DNA of 61,521 nt, from assembly GCA_903837285.1 (NCBI GenBank), contig CAILUD010000125.1:1-61521 (forward strand). The letters are read 5' to 3'. Position 1 is the first letter of the stretch; every line of letters begins with the position of its first letter. Positions 1 through 7,213 of this stretch are shown here, one piece after another. Under the pieces are notes generated by a model. The model did not search any database. It had not been told where the DNA came from and saw nothing but the letters and a program-made list of their open reading frames with translations. The stretch is from an uncultured Bacteroidota bacterium (lineage in GTDB: Bacteria; Bacteroidota; Bacteroidia; Bacteroidales; GWA2-32-17). The translations under genes were made by a program, and so were the position numbers.

Positions 1-357
1 TCAAATTCTCAACAAGGCACAAAAATATTATTAGAGTTTAAAATTGAGCCAATATTTATTTCTGTTGACATGGCTATATCTGTCGGATTAATTATAAATG
101 AAGCGGTTATTAATTCTCTTAAACATGCATTTGGTGCTGTTAGCGAAGGGGTAATTGAAATATCTGCTCACAAAATGGGCAATAATATTAGTTTGTCAAT
201 AAAGGACAATGGTTCTGGTTTTTCAAAGCTTGATAATTCTGAAAACTTTGGCGGATTTGGATTTCAGCTACTGCGGTCATTTACAACAAAATTATCTGGA
301 AAAATGACAGTCGAAAATAATCATGGTACAATAATAATTATTCAAATACCTTTGTAG
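1..357 (+). CDS. Sensor histidine kinase, C-terminal fragment (HisKA_2/HWE-like)
   Basis: The open frame runs in from the left edge, so only the C-terminal ATP-binding domain is visible. The N-box reads INEAVINSLKHAF, followed by a G1-type motif DNGSGF and a G2-like GGFGFQLL, then the short closing strands typical of HATPase_c. The phrase preceding the N-box (SVDMAISVGLIINE) is typical of HisKA_2/HWE-type kinases. It stops 7 bp before a LytTR response regulator, so the two are almost certainly a cognate kinase-regulator pair in one operon. The sensory part lies outside the window, so the signal is unknown. Confidence 0.85.
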   Translation, partial: SNSQQGTKILLEFKIEPIFISVDMAISVGLIINEAVINSLKHAFGAVSEGVIEISAHKMGNNISLSIKDNGSGFSKLDNSENFGGFGFQLLRSFTTKLSGKMTVENNHGTIIIIQIPL

Positions 358-364
358 TCAGAAA

Positions 365-1081
365 ATGGAAAAGAAACGAATTTTTATTGTTGAAGACGAC
401 CCAATTATTGCTTCAGATCTTGAAGGAATATTAATTGATTTGGGTTACGAAGTTTGTGGAATGTCCCACCAACCTTTTGAAGCAAAGAAAAAAATTGAGC
501 AACTTATTCCTGACTTGTTATTGTTGGATATTAACCTAAACAGTGAAATAGACGGGATAGATCTCGCAACGTTAATTAAAAATCTTAATATCGGAATCAT
601 TTTTATTTCAGCATTTACCGATAAAAAAACGGTTGACAGGGTTAAGGAAATACAACCTCTAGGTTATATAATTAAGCCATTTAATGAAAAGGAAATTGCA
701 ATTACTATTGAGTTAGTTTTTAACAATGTTCAAAAAACCGAAAACAATAATAAGCAGGAGGTTGAAACCGGCTTTGTATTTGTAAAAACAAAGAATAATT
801 TAAGTATAAAAATTAGCTTTGAAGATATTTTAGTTGTTGAGGCATACGATAATTATTCTTTTATTCATACAGTTCAGGAAAAACTGATTGTGAGTTATAC
901 ACTTAAAGATTTAGAACAACGAATTCAATCTCCGTTTTTAGTTCGGGTTCATCGCACTTATATTGTTAATATTAAAAAGGTTGAGGCTATTCATTTAAAT
1001 GCATTAATTATTGGGAAACACGAAATACCAATAGGCAAATCCTATCGTGATGAGGTTATAAAGTATTTTCCTACTTTGTAA
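365..1081 (+). CDS. LytTR-family response regulator
   Basis: A 238-residue two-domain regulator. The N-terminal receiver domain (about residues 5-120) has the acidic pocket EDD at 10-12, the phosphoacceptor Asp55 in LLLLDINL and the conserved Lys104 in YIIKPF. Residues 135-235 form a LytTR DNA-binding domain, with VEAYDNYSFIHT and FLVRVHRTYIVNI as the recognisable strands. It sits immediately downstream of a histidine kinase and is probably phosphorylated by it. LytTR proteins bind pairs of short direct repeats about one or two helical turns apart; such a pair is present upstream of the next gene (1307-1341), so that gene is a likely target. Family assignment is firm, the target is inference. 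Confidence 0.93.
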   Translation: MEKKRIFIVEDDPIIASDLEGILIDLGYEVCGMSHQPFEAKKKIEQLIPDLLLLDINLNSEIDGIDLATLIKNLNIGIIFISAFTDKKTVDRVKEIQPLGYIIKPFNEKEIAITIELVFNNVQKTENNNKQEVETGFVFVKTKNNLSIKISFEDILVVEAYDNYSFIHTVQEKLIVSYTLKDLEQRIQSPFLVRVHRTYIVNIKKVEAIHLNALIIGKHEIPIGKSYRDEVIKYFPTL

Positions 1082-1146
1082 AAAACGATTTTAAGCGGAG
1101 TTAAAACTTCAATTTAATATCAAAATAATATTTTACATAAATTAGA

Positions 1147-1244
1147 CCATTTGTAATTATAAAATAGACCAACCTATTGTCCCTCTTTTTTGAAGAGGGT
1201 AGGGAGATGAATAAAAAAATTGGGATATTTTATAATTACATTGG
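1147..1244. repeat. MITE-like palindromic element, copy 1
   Basis: Terminal inverted repeats of 14 bp match perfectly: GTAATTATAAAATA at 1153-1166 and its complement at 1226-1239, with partly matching flanks. The centre holds a small hairpin (CCCTCTT...AAGAGGG, about 1181-1199). A second copy at 56630-56725 shares roughly 80 bp with only a few differences. No coding capacity is visible. Together with the 1307-1341 repeats and a promoter box, this accounts for the 320 bp before the lipoprotein gene. Confidence 0.75.
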
Positions 1245-1306
1245 TATTATATCGAATTTATATTACTCTCTGTTAATCAAAAATCCCTTTACTTCCTTTT
1301 TCTTTT

Positions 1307-1341
1307 CATTCACTTAGTTTTTTTATCCATTCACTTAGTTT
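1307..1341 (+). promoter_or_regulatory. Candidate LytTR operator: 14-bp direct repeat, 21-bp period
   Basis: CATTCACTTAGTTT occurs at 1307-1320 and again, identically, at 1328-1341, exactly 21 bp (two helical turns) apart. LytTR/AgrA-type regulators bind 9-bp direct repeats with about 12-bp spacers, and the TTAGTTTAT core of the second copy fits the published AgrA-type consensus at 8 of 9 positions by eye. The pair lies just upstream of a -7 box at 1368-1375, where an activator would contact polymerase. A LytTR gene ends 226 bp upstream. Confidence 0.5.
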
Positions 1342-1367
1342 ATTATTTACATAAGTTGCATTGGGCT

Positions 1368-1375
1368 TATGTTTG
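1368..1375 (+). promoter_or_regulatory. Candidate Bacteroidetes -7 box
   Basis: TATGTTTG matches the Bacteroidetes housekeeping -7 consensus TAnnTTTG and lies 26 bp before the start codon at 1402. No good -33 TTG element is present at normal spacing, which would suit an activator-dependent promoter. Confidence 0.4.
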
Positions 1376-1401
1376 CAAAAACATTAAATCAATTTTAACT
1401 T

Positions 1402-2406
1402 ATGAAAAACTTATTTTTTATTGCAACGATCTTTTTAGGATCACTTTTAGTTTCTTGTGGCGGTGATACAAAGACTAATGACGAAAGTAATGAGGCACGT
1501 CCTCGTAACAACGGACAATTTCTTATGTATTATTACCCAACTTCTTCAGTTTATGGTTCTGAATTTGGAAAAGAGTTTGCAAAAAAAGATACCTGTATAG
1601 GTTTTCCTTCATACATGACGGCTGATGAGGATGGTACTTTATATGGAAGTGTTGTTGGAACTGAAGTTAGTGTTATAAAATCAACAGATGGTGGTAAAAC
1701 ATGGGTGCCTGTAGAAAATTTAGATACAGCAAAAAATCCTTATGCATCATATGTTATAACAGCTGGAAAATCAAAAATGCTATATGCATTAAGTTCACAG
1801 GGTTTATTTTATATTTCTAAAGATGGTGGAAGTAATTGGGAAAAGAAAGCTTCACCATGTGTAAAAGACACATCTCACTCCAGTCCTGGTTTTGGACCAG
1901 AGGCATGGTTGGCAGTTTCTGCTGATGGTAAAAAAATTCTTGCACAGGCATGGTATTTTGAAGAAACGGTATTGTCTATAAGCGAAGATGAAGGAAATAC
2001 ATGGACAGCAATTACTCCTCCAACCGAAAGAAATTCATCAAGAGGTGTGGGTTTCTGTAGCGATAGAATTGTTTATTCATCATACGATCAGATTTTTTAT
2101 ACCGACGATAATGGTAAAAAATGGTTTAATTCAACTCCTGATAAATTATTTTCTCCAAAATCTGAAAGTTCTTATTATGGTTATCGCCATTTTATTACCG
2201 ATGGAGATCAGTTTGTATTAGGTGTAGAAGTTCCATCAGCAGCATCAAGTCGTAGCGAAAAGAATCAATATCCGGGTGCTATTTTCTTATCAAAAGACGG
2301 TGGAAAAACATTCGAAACTCTTCCTTTTCCTTATAATATCGACCCAACTCCAAACACCTCCGATGAGTATGTTTACTTAACATTTCTTTCAAAAAAGTTA
2401 AAATAG
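1402..2406 (+). CDS. Lipoprotein with BNR/sialidase-type repeats
   Basis: A 334-residue exported protein. A lipoprotein signal ends at the lipobox LLVSC with lipidated Cys19. Five BNR-type (Asp-box) motifs follow: STDGGKTW (94-101), SKDGGSNW (139-146), SEDEGNTW (194-201), TDDNGKKW (234-241) and SKDGGKTF (297-304), the signature of a beta-propeller such as sialidase or YCF48-type folds. Nothing specific to a catalytic sialidase (Arg triad, FRIP) is obvious, so a binding or structural role is more likely than glycosidase activity. It is probably co-transcribed with the next gene and may be controlled by the upstream LytTR regulator. Confidence 0.75.
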   Translation: MKNLFFIATIFLGSLLVSCGGDTKTNDESNEARPRNNGQFLMYYYPTSSVYGSEFGKEFAKKDTCIGFPSYMTADEDGTLYGSVVGTEVSVIKSTDGGKTWVPVENLDTAKNPYASYVITAGKSKMLYALSSQGLFYISKDGGSNWEKKASPCVKDTSHSSPGFGPEAWLAVSADGKKILAQAWYFEETVLSISEDEGNTWTAITPPTERNSSRGVGFCSDRIVYSSYDQIFYTDDNGKKWFNSTPDKLFSPKSESSYYGYRHFITDGDQFVLGVEVPSAASSRSEKNQYPGAIFLSKDGGKTFETLPFPYNIDPTPNTSDEYVYLTFLSKKLK

Positions 2407-2435
2407 TGTTATTTGTTAAAACAAATAAAAAAGAA

Positions 2436-3566
2436 ATGAAAAAAATACTTTTTATAGCTGTTATTTTAAATTGTGTGTCATTGTTTGTAAATGCACAAGA
2501 ATCAAAGTTTTATGTAAATAAGGCTACTGTAACAAGTGCTGATTGTGATTGTAAAACTATAAAATCAATAAAAGTTACTATACCACTTCCGTCAGGATTG
2601 GCGGCTTTTGATAGTTACCTTTTATTTATTAATCTTAGTAGTCTTGATGTACCAACATATATTAGTTTTGATAAAAAGGATATAGCTGCAAAACTAGTAG
2701 GTAAAAAAGAATATATTGCATATTTGTTAAAAGAAGATGGAACTTCTGATTTTACTTTTGATGATGTTGCCTTTTCAAAAAAGGATTTATGCAGTACACC
2801 TAGAATGTGGGGAATGACTGAAATGGTTATGGAAGCCAGTGGCGCAGGATATAAAATTATAGGTTCACATTGGGAAGATAAATGGAACGAATACTATAAA
2901 AAATGGGAGAGTACTAAAATTGATGATTGGGACGAAGGAGTTTCATATGGTTCGGGAAGTTTAACAATAAAACAAGCACCTCTTTCTGATGGTTTTTCAG
3001 ATTTATCTGAAATCATAACAGTGAAAGCTGAAAATACAGATAGTTGTAGTTATAGTGTTTCAGAAGAGGTAGATGCAAACGGTTCGTTAAGTATCATTGA
3101 CAACTCTCAAGAGTTCAAAACAGATATTTATTATGGAATCTGGTCAGGAGGAGAGAACTCCTATAATATTGTAAAACAAAGTGTATTAAGCTCTGTCGGT
3201 GGAAAATATCAGATAGGTCCGGTACATAATTTCTATGAATTATATGGAATGGGTAATGGTGAGGAAAAGGTTCTTCCAGGTAAGTCAAATGTATTTAAAA
3301 ACGTAACTATAAACGGAACTAGTTATGAAACGATATCTCACTGCAGAACGAAAACAGGATTCTACGCAACATTCTATATTACTAGATTAGGAGACTATAC
3401 TATTTTAATTACTTCTTTAACGAATGAAATTTTCGAGTTTAAAGCAAAAGGGCTTTCTCTAATGGATGGTAAAGTATTGATTTATCAATTTGAATTGACC
3501 GATAAAAATATTGAGCGTATTGATTTAATTAATGAAAAATGGTTAAATGCAACAACTTACAAATAA
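2436..3566 (+). CDS. Secreted protein of unknown function
   Basis: Start chosen at the ATG at 2436, which gives a clean signal peptide (MKKILFIAVILNCVSLFVNAQ); a GTG at 2406 overlaps the previous stop and would add ten residues before it. The mature protein of about 355 residues is rich in beta-prone stretches, Ser/Thr and aromatic residues, with an early Cys-Asp-Cys pair (ADCDCKT), and contains no domain I recognise. It follows the BNR lipoprotein by 29 bp and ends before a strong terminator, so the two form a probable bicistronic unit. I do not assign a function. Confidence 0.7.
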   Translation: MKKILFIAVILNCVSLFVNAQESKFYVNKATVTSADCDCKTIKSIKVTIPLPSGLAAFDSYLLFINLSSLDVPTYISFDKKDIAAKLVGKKEYIAYLLKEDGTSDFTFDDVAFSKKDLCSTPRMWGMTEMVMEASGAGYKIIGSHWEDKWNEYYKKWESTKIDDWDEGVSYGSGSLTIKQAPLSDGFSDLSEIITVKAENTDSCSYSVSEEVDANGSLSIIDNSQEFKTDIYYGIWSGGENSYNIVKQSVLSSVGGKYQIGPVHNFYELYGMGNGEEKVLPGKSNVFKNVTINGTSYETISHCRTKTGFYATFYITRLGDYTILITSLTNEIFEFKAKGLSLMDGKVLIYQFELTDKNIERIDLINEKWLNATTYK

Positions 3567-3590
3567 ATTTTATGTTTGTTTACTAAAAAG

Positions 3591-3616
3591 GACCTGAAAT
3601 TTTTCAGGTCTTTTTT
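3591..3616 (+). terminator. Rho-independent terminator
   Basis: Inverted arms GACCTGAA/TTCAGGTC with a 4-nt AT loop are followed directly by a run of six T. It lies 24 bp after the stop of the secreted protein gene and ends that operon. Confidence 0.85.
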
Positions 3617-3707
3617 GTTTATATAATAATTTGAATTATTAAGTAGTATAACAACAAATAATTTGTAGGGTTAAAAATTGAATTACTCAAAAATAGTATT
3701 TCTCAAA

Positions 3708-3748
3708 ACTTTAGACACTTTAGTCACTTCAAGTACTTTAGTCACTTC
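3708..3748. repeat. Degenerate CTTTAGNCACTT repeats
   Basis: Three head-to-tail variants of ACTTTAGtCACTT occupy this stretch, just beyond the stop of the ABC permease gene. A related unit (aactttaggcactt) sits at about 13236-13250 after hydA. They look like short AT-rich intergenic repeats; no function is evident. Confidence 0.45.
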
Positions 3749-3751
3749 TTC

Positions 3752-4846
3752 TTAATACCATTTATAAATCTTTAACCCTATAAAGAAAGTAGTAAGACCA
3801 GTTATTGATAAAATTAATAAAGGTTGAATAATATCCATTACACCAAACCCTTCGTTTATTATACTGCGTAAGCTATCGGCAAAAAGTGTAAGAGGCAAAT
3901 ATTTTATAATTGGAATCATAACATCAGGAAAATTACTATAGCTAAAAAAGATACCCGAAAGCAACATCATGGGCATTGTTATAGCACTAATAAAACCATT
4001 ACCAACCTGTGTGTTTGCAGTGCGTGAAGCAAGTAAAATAGACAATCCCATAAAGAAAAAACTTCCACTGATTATAACAGCTGCAAATGCAATTATACTT
4101 CCCTGAATTGTAACATCGAACACATAATAAGCAAAAGTAAGTAGAGCAATGGTTTCTAGAACTGCAAAAACAAAACGGGAAATAAACATTGTTATCATAA
4201 ACAATGATTTTTTCATTGGTGTTGCAACCAATCTGCGTAATAGTTTTTTCGATCGTTTTTCAATTAATCCATAGCTTATTCCCCATAGGCATGAACTCAT
4301 AATTCCCATTGCAAGTAAGCCTGGAACAAGGAAATCAATATATCTTGTGCCCTTTGTTTGCAAAGGTTTAATTACCGATTTTGTAGAAAGTAGATTTTTA
4401 CCGTCTATCATTCCCGAAACAATAATATAAGCAAGTCTTGAGGTGAAATTAGCAGGATCGAAATGGTAGTTTATTTTACCCTTGTTTTCGGTTAAAATAA
4501 TTTCAATTTGTCCGCGTTTCATCATTATTTCACTTTCTTTCCACGAAGCAGGAATGAAGTGGGTTGTGGTTTTGCCAAGTTTTTTATAGTCTACATTTTT
4601 TTCATATTCGTTTTTTTGTGAACTACTTTTAGTACAATTATTATTCAGATATGTTTTTAAAAATGAACTGTCAGATGCAGGTATAACAACAGCTGCATGT
4701 TGCGACATCTCAGGTTTATCTGAGAATGCCATTCCTAATGCAAACGACATTAGAATTGGAAAAATAAATGACCAGAAAAGCGCACCGGGTTCGCGAAAAA
4801 ATTCTTTGAACTGTATTGATAATAGTTGTGTAAATTGCTTTAACAT
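3752..4846 (-). CDS. ABC-2 type transporter permease
   Basis: A 364-residue inner-membrane protein of the ABC-2 export family. One hydrophobic segment near residues 20-40 is followed by a polar extracytoplasmic loop of about 130 residues, then five hydrophobic segments from about residue 170 to the end. The order matches DrrB/YhfE-type permeases, with a conserved-looking FLVPGLLAMGIMSS at the start of the membrane core. It is encoded 10 bp downstream of the ATPase gene 4857-5801 and must form the exporter with it. The substrate cannot be read from sequence; drugs, lipids or polysaccharide are all possible. Confidence 0.9.
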   Translation of the reverse strand: MLKQFTQLLSIQFKEFFREPGALFWSFIFPILMSFALGMAFSDKPEMSQHAAVVIPASDSSFLKTYLNNNCTKSSSQKNEYEKNVDYKKLGKTTTHFIPASWKESEIMMKRGQIEIILTENKGKINYHFDPANFTSRLAYIIVSGMIDGKNLLSTKSVIKPLQTKGTRYIDFLVPGLLAMGIMSSCLWGISYGLIEKRSKKLLRRLVATPMKKSLFMITMFISRFVFAVLETIALLTFAYYVFDVTIQGSIIAFAAVIISGSFFFMGLSILLASRTANTQVGNGFISAITMPMMLLSGIFFSYSNFPDVMIPIIKYLPLTLFADSLRSIINEGFGVMDIIQPLLILSITGLTTFFIGLKIYKWY

Positions 4847-4856
4847 TTTTCTTTAA

Positions 4857-5801
4857 TTAATCGGTTAACTTTCTGCCTGTCATTCTAATAAAAAGGTCGT
4901 CAAGAGTAACATACCTACAGCGAAGTTCTGAAATTTTGCAGCCGGCATTGTTTAAATAGCTTACCATTTTGGGCAGAAAAGAGGAAGTATTATCAACATT
5001 CATTGTAACAATGTTTGTAGAATCTTCCCATTGTATTTCGCGCAAATCCGAAAACTTACTAAAGTCGGGAAATTTGCTTTTATCTAGTACTTTAAATTGA
5101 ACTATTTCACTGGTTTTAGATTCTGCAATTAGCTGTTCAAGTGTTCCTTTTGCAAGAACTTTTCCCTTATCAATTATCACAATTTTTTCACAAAGATTTT
5201 CTGCTTCTTCCATGTAGTGTGTTGTGAGTATCATTGAGGTTCCATGAGTCTTTTTTAGCTCATGAAGTATTGACCAGATCTCTCTTCTTGCAGTTGGATC
5301 AAGACCTGTAGTGGGTTCATCTAAAATTAAAAGCTTTGGATTATTCAAAAGTGCAATGCCTAGTGCAAGTTTTTGACGCTGACCACCCGAAAGATTTACA
5401 ACATATGATTTGCGCTTTTCCTGTAAATTAACAATATTCAGAATTTCTTCAACTCTTGTATTGTCTAATCCATAAAAGGAGGCGAACATTTTTAATGTTT
5501 CTGCAGCTGTTAATTTATCTTCAAATTTTGTTTCCTGAAAAGATAGTCCGATTTGTTTGTAAAGCTCGTCTTTGTTACCACTCCAGTGTTTTCCAAATAA
5601 TGTTATTTCTCCGCTATCTGGTTTTTGTATTCCTTCAATAATTTCAACTAAAGTTGTTTTTCCTGCACCGTTTGGACCAAGCAAAGCAGTATATTCTGAA
5701 GGCATTATTTCAAGATCAACACCAGCAAGAGCAATAACATCTTTAAATGTTTTTTTGATGTTTACAGCTTTTACAATGGGTTGAGTATTTGCGTCAGTCA
5801 T
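4857..5801 (-). CDS. ABC transporter ATP-binding protein
   Basis: A 314-residue nucleotide-binding subunit. Walker A is GPNGAGKTT (about 42-50), Q-loop Gln89, signature LSGGQ (137-141), Walker B LLILDE (157-162), D-loop GLDP and switch His in TTHYMEE. The roughly 80-residue C-terminal extension beyond the ATPase core is common in DrrA/CcmA-like export ATPases. It is the first gene of a two-gene operon with the ABC-2 permease and powers that exporter at the inner membrane. Substrate unknown. Confidence 0.95.
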   Translation of the reverse strand: MTDANTQPIVKAVNIKKTFKDVIALAGVDLEIMPSEYTALLGPNGAGKTTLVEIIEGIQKPDSGEITLFGKHWSGNKDELYKQIGLSFQETKFEDKLTAAETLKMFASFYGLDNTRVEEILNIVNLQEKRKSYVVNLSGGQRQKLALGIALLNNPKLLILDEPTTGLDPTARREIWSILHELKKTHGTSMILTTHYMEEAENLCEKIVIIDKGKVLAKGTLEQLIAESKTSEIVQFKVLDKSKFPDFSKFSDLREIQWEDSTNIVTMNVDNTSSFLPKMVSYLNNAGCKISELRCRYVTLDDLFIRMTGRKLTD

Positions 5802-5901
5802 TTATATCTAAGTTAAAAGAATGGCAAAGGTAAGAAAATGTGGGGAGGTTGAAATGTTAATTTTTATGAAGAATTATTGCCACAGATTCACAGATATTTT
5901 T

Positions 5902-5989
5902 TGTCATTATGAGTGTCCGCCGCGGCGGACGAAGAATCTATATTCCGAGTATAGATCCTTCGTTTCGTTGCACTGCACTCAGGATGACA
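5902..5989. repeat. Palindromic intergenic element, family A copy 1
   Basis: The element opens with TTGTCATtaTGAGTG and closes with the complementary CACTCAggATGACAA. An inner stem pairs GAAGaATCTATA with TATAGATcCTTC. A perfect 16-bp GC palindrome (GTCCGCCG plus its complement, 5915-5930) is nested inside. Four relatives occur in the window (8330, 10725, 55513, 57499). It fills most of the 275-bp gap between the exporter operon and the next gene. Confidence 0.8.
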
Positions 5990-6076
5990 AAATGGGGAAG
6001 GTATGCCACCCCGAACAGAATGATAAGTGGGGTATTGTAACAATAAAAATGCGCTAATTTGTGGCAAATTTAATTA

Positions 6077-6799
6077 TTACTCAATATAAAATCTCCAGGC
6101 ACAAAAATGTGAATCGGGATGTTCGTCTGGGGGGCAACAAATGCATGAAGTTTTAATTCTCGAATCAATTGCTTTTGCAAATTCCGGGAATTCAATTATT
6201 CCGGCCGATTTACAGGGATAATCAGCTAATCCTTTACGCTTACGTGCAGATTGTACACGGCAATCATCCATGCTGAAAACAAAGCTATTTGCCGTTTCTT
6301 CAATTATTGATTGCTTGTTAATAAAAGAATATAATCGATACTTAAAAGCCTGTTTCAAGCCATCTAATCCGGGAAATTCAGATAATCCTAAAAGTCTTTT
6401 TATCGACCATGCTTCAAAGGGAGCAAATTGTGCCCAGCTTGCATCGTTGCAATGTTTAGCCTCTGCCATTCCTGAAGTAAATTCAATCGCTTGAAACCAG
6501 ATCCCATCATTTGCAAGCCAGTTAATTGCAACACCTTCGCGTAATTCATTTAGTTTTTCGTTTGGCAAATCTACAAGTCCAGAAGGAAGAGAATCAGTCA
6601 TTTCAAAACCCATGATTTTTGAAAGCCTTTTCATTTGAAGTTCATAGCTTTGTTTATAAACAGTATCTAGAATTTCATATGCTTTTATTTTTCCCAGTTT
6701 TGCAGAAACCTCTGCAAACCAGATAGCATGGTGCATTGAAATTCGATGAAAAAAATCTATTATTAACCTCGCGGTTTCGATATTTGAATTGTTATTCAT
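6077..6799 (-). CDS. DUF6125-like conserved protein with cysteine-rich C-terminus
   Basis: About 240 residues with no signal peptide and no membrane segment, so probably cytoplasmic. Start placed at the ATG at 6799; a TTG at 6826 would add nine residues. The N-terminal two thirds are helical and rich in Trp/His (HHAIWFAEV, DGIWFQAIEF). The C-terminus has spaced cysteines (DDCRVQSARKRKG, DYPCKSAG, CICCPP, HFCAWRF) that could bind a metal or a cluster. This resembles proteins annotated DUF6125 in Bacteroidetes and Clostridia, a group I believe related to the 2-amino-thiazoline-carboxylate hydrolase fold. It stands alone between repeat elements. No biochemical role can be assigned. Confidence 0.65.
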   Translation of the reverse strand: MNNNSNIETARLIIDFFHRISMHHAIWFAEVSAKLGKIKAYEILDTVYKQSYELQMKRLSKIMGFEMTDSLPSGLVDLPNEKLNELREGVAINWLANDGIWFQAIEFTSGMAEAKHCNDASWAQFAPFEAWSIKRLLGLSEFPGLDGLKQAFKYRLYSFINKQSIIEETANSFVFSMDDCRVQSARKRKGLADYPCKSAGIIEFPEFAKAIDSRIKTSCICCPPDEHPDSHFCAWRFYIE

Positions 6800-6882
6800 T
6801 TTTATTTTTTGTAAAACATTTTGCAAGATAAATAATAAAATTAAATTTCATGATTTGTAAAATATTGATTAAAAAACGAACA

Positions 6883-7089
6883 TCATTGCGGGCTCGACCC
6901 GCAATCTTATTGAGTAATATTTATTTTTCTCAGTGTCCCTTAATTTTTCTCAGAGTCTCCTGAAAGGGACTCTGTAGGAAAAATCCTGAATTGAGTTAGT
7001 GTGGCTAATTCGGTGGTGGTTCGTGAGACACGAACCAAGGAGATGGATTGATTCGCCGCTCCGCCGCGGTGGAGAATGCAATGACGTTA
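6883..7089. repeat. Composite palindromic element, family B copy 1
   Basis: Starts with a TCATTGCGG hairpin (ATTGCGGG/CCCGCAAT, 6885-6905), continues with CAGAGTC/GACTCTG arms (6951-6974) and GGTTCGT/ACGAACC arms (7018-7036), and ends at GCAATGACGTTA. The last 39 bp (7051-7089), carrying the GC palindrome around CCGCGG, agree at all but two positions with 26276-26314. This element occupies most of the 387-bp gap between the DUF6125-like gene and buk; no gene is seen there. Confidence 0.75.
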
Positions 7090-7140
7090 GGTATGATTTG
7101 TTCTGTTGGTGTCAGTCAGGCCGACAGATCTGCCTCAATT

Positions 7141-7206
7141 TTAAACTCCGTAGGAGTTTAATGTTTATAAAAACAAAAAACAGAAAAAGCAGCTCCAGAG
7201 GAGCTG
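7141..7206 (-). terminator. Hairpin pair, probable buk terminator
   Basis: Two short palindromes occur: TTAAACTCC/GGAGTTTAA (7141-7161) and CAGCTCC/GGAGCTG (7190-7206). Read on the minus strand, the second lies 8 bp past the buk stop and is followed by a T-rich tract, so it could end the ptb-buk transcript. The pair also resembles a repeated intergenic motif (GGAGyTkaATGTT), so the terminator role is inference. Confidence 0.5.
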
Positions 7207-7213
7207 AATGTTA

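Noticed and set aside
5821..6057. 78-residue open frame
   Set aside because: It is mostly translation of the family A palindromic element at 5902-5989.
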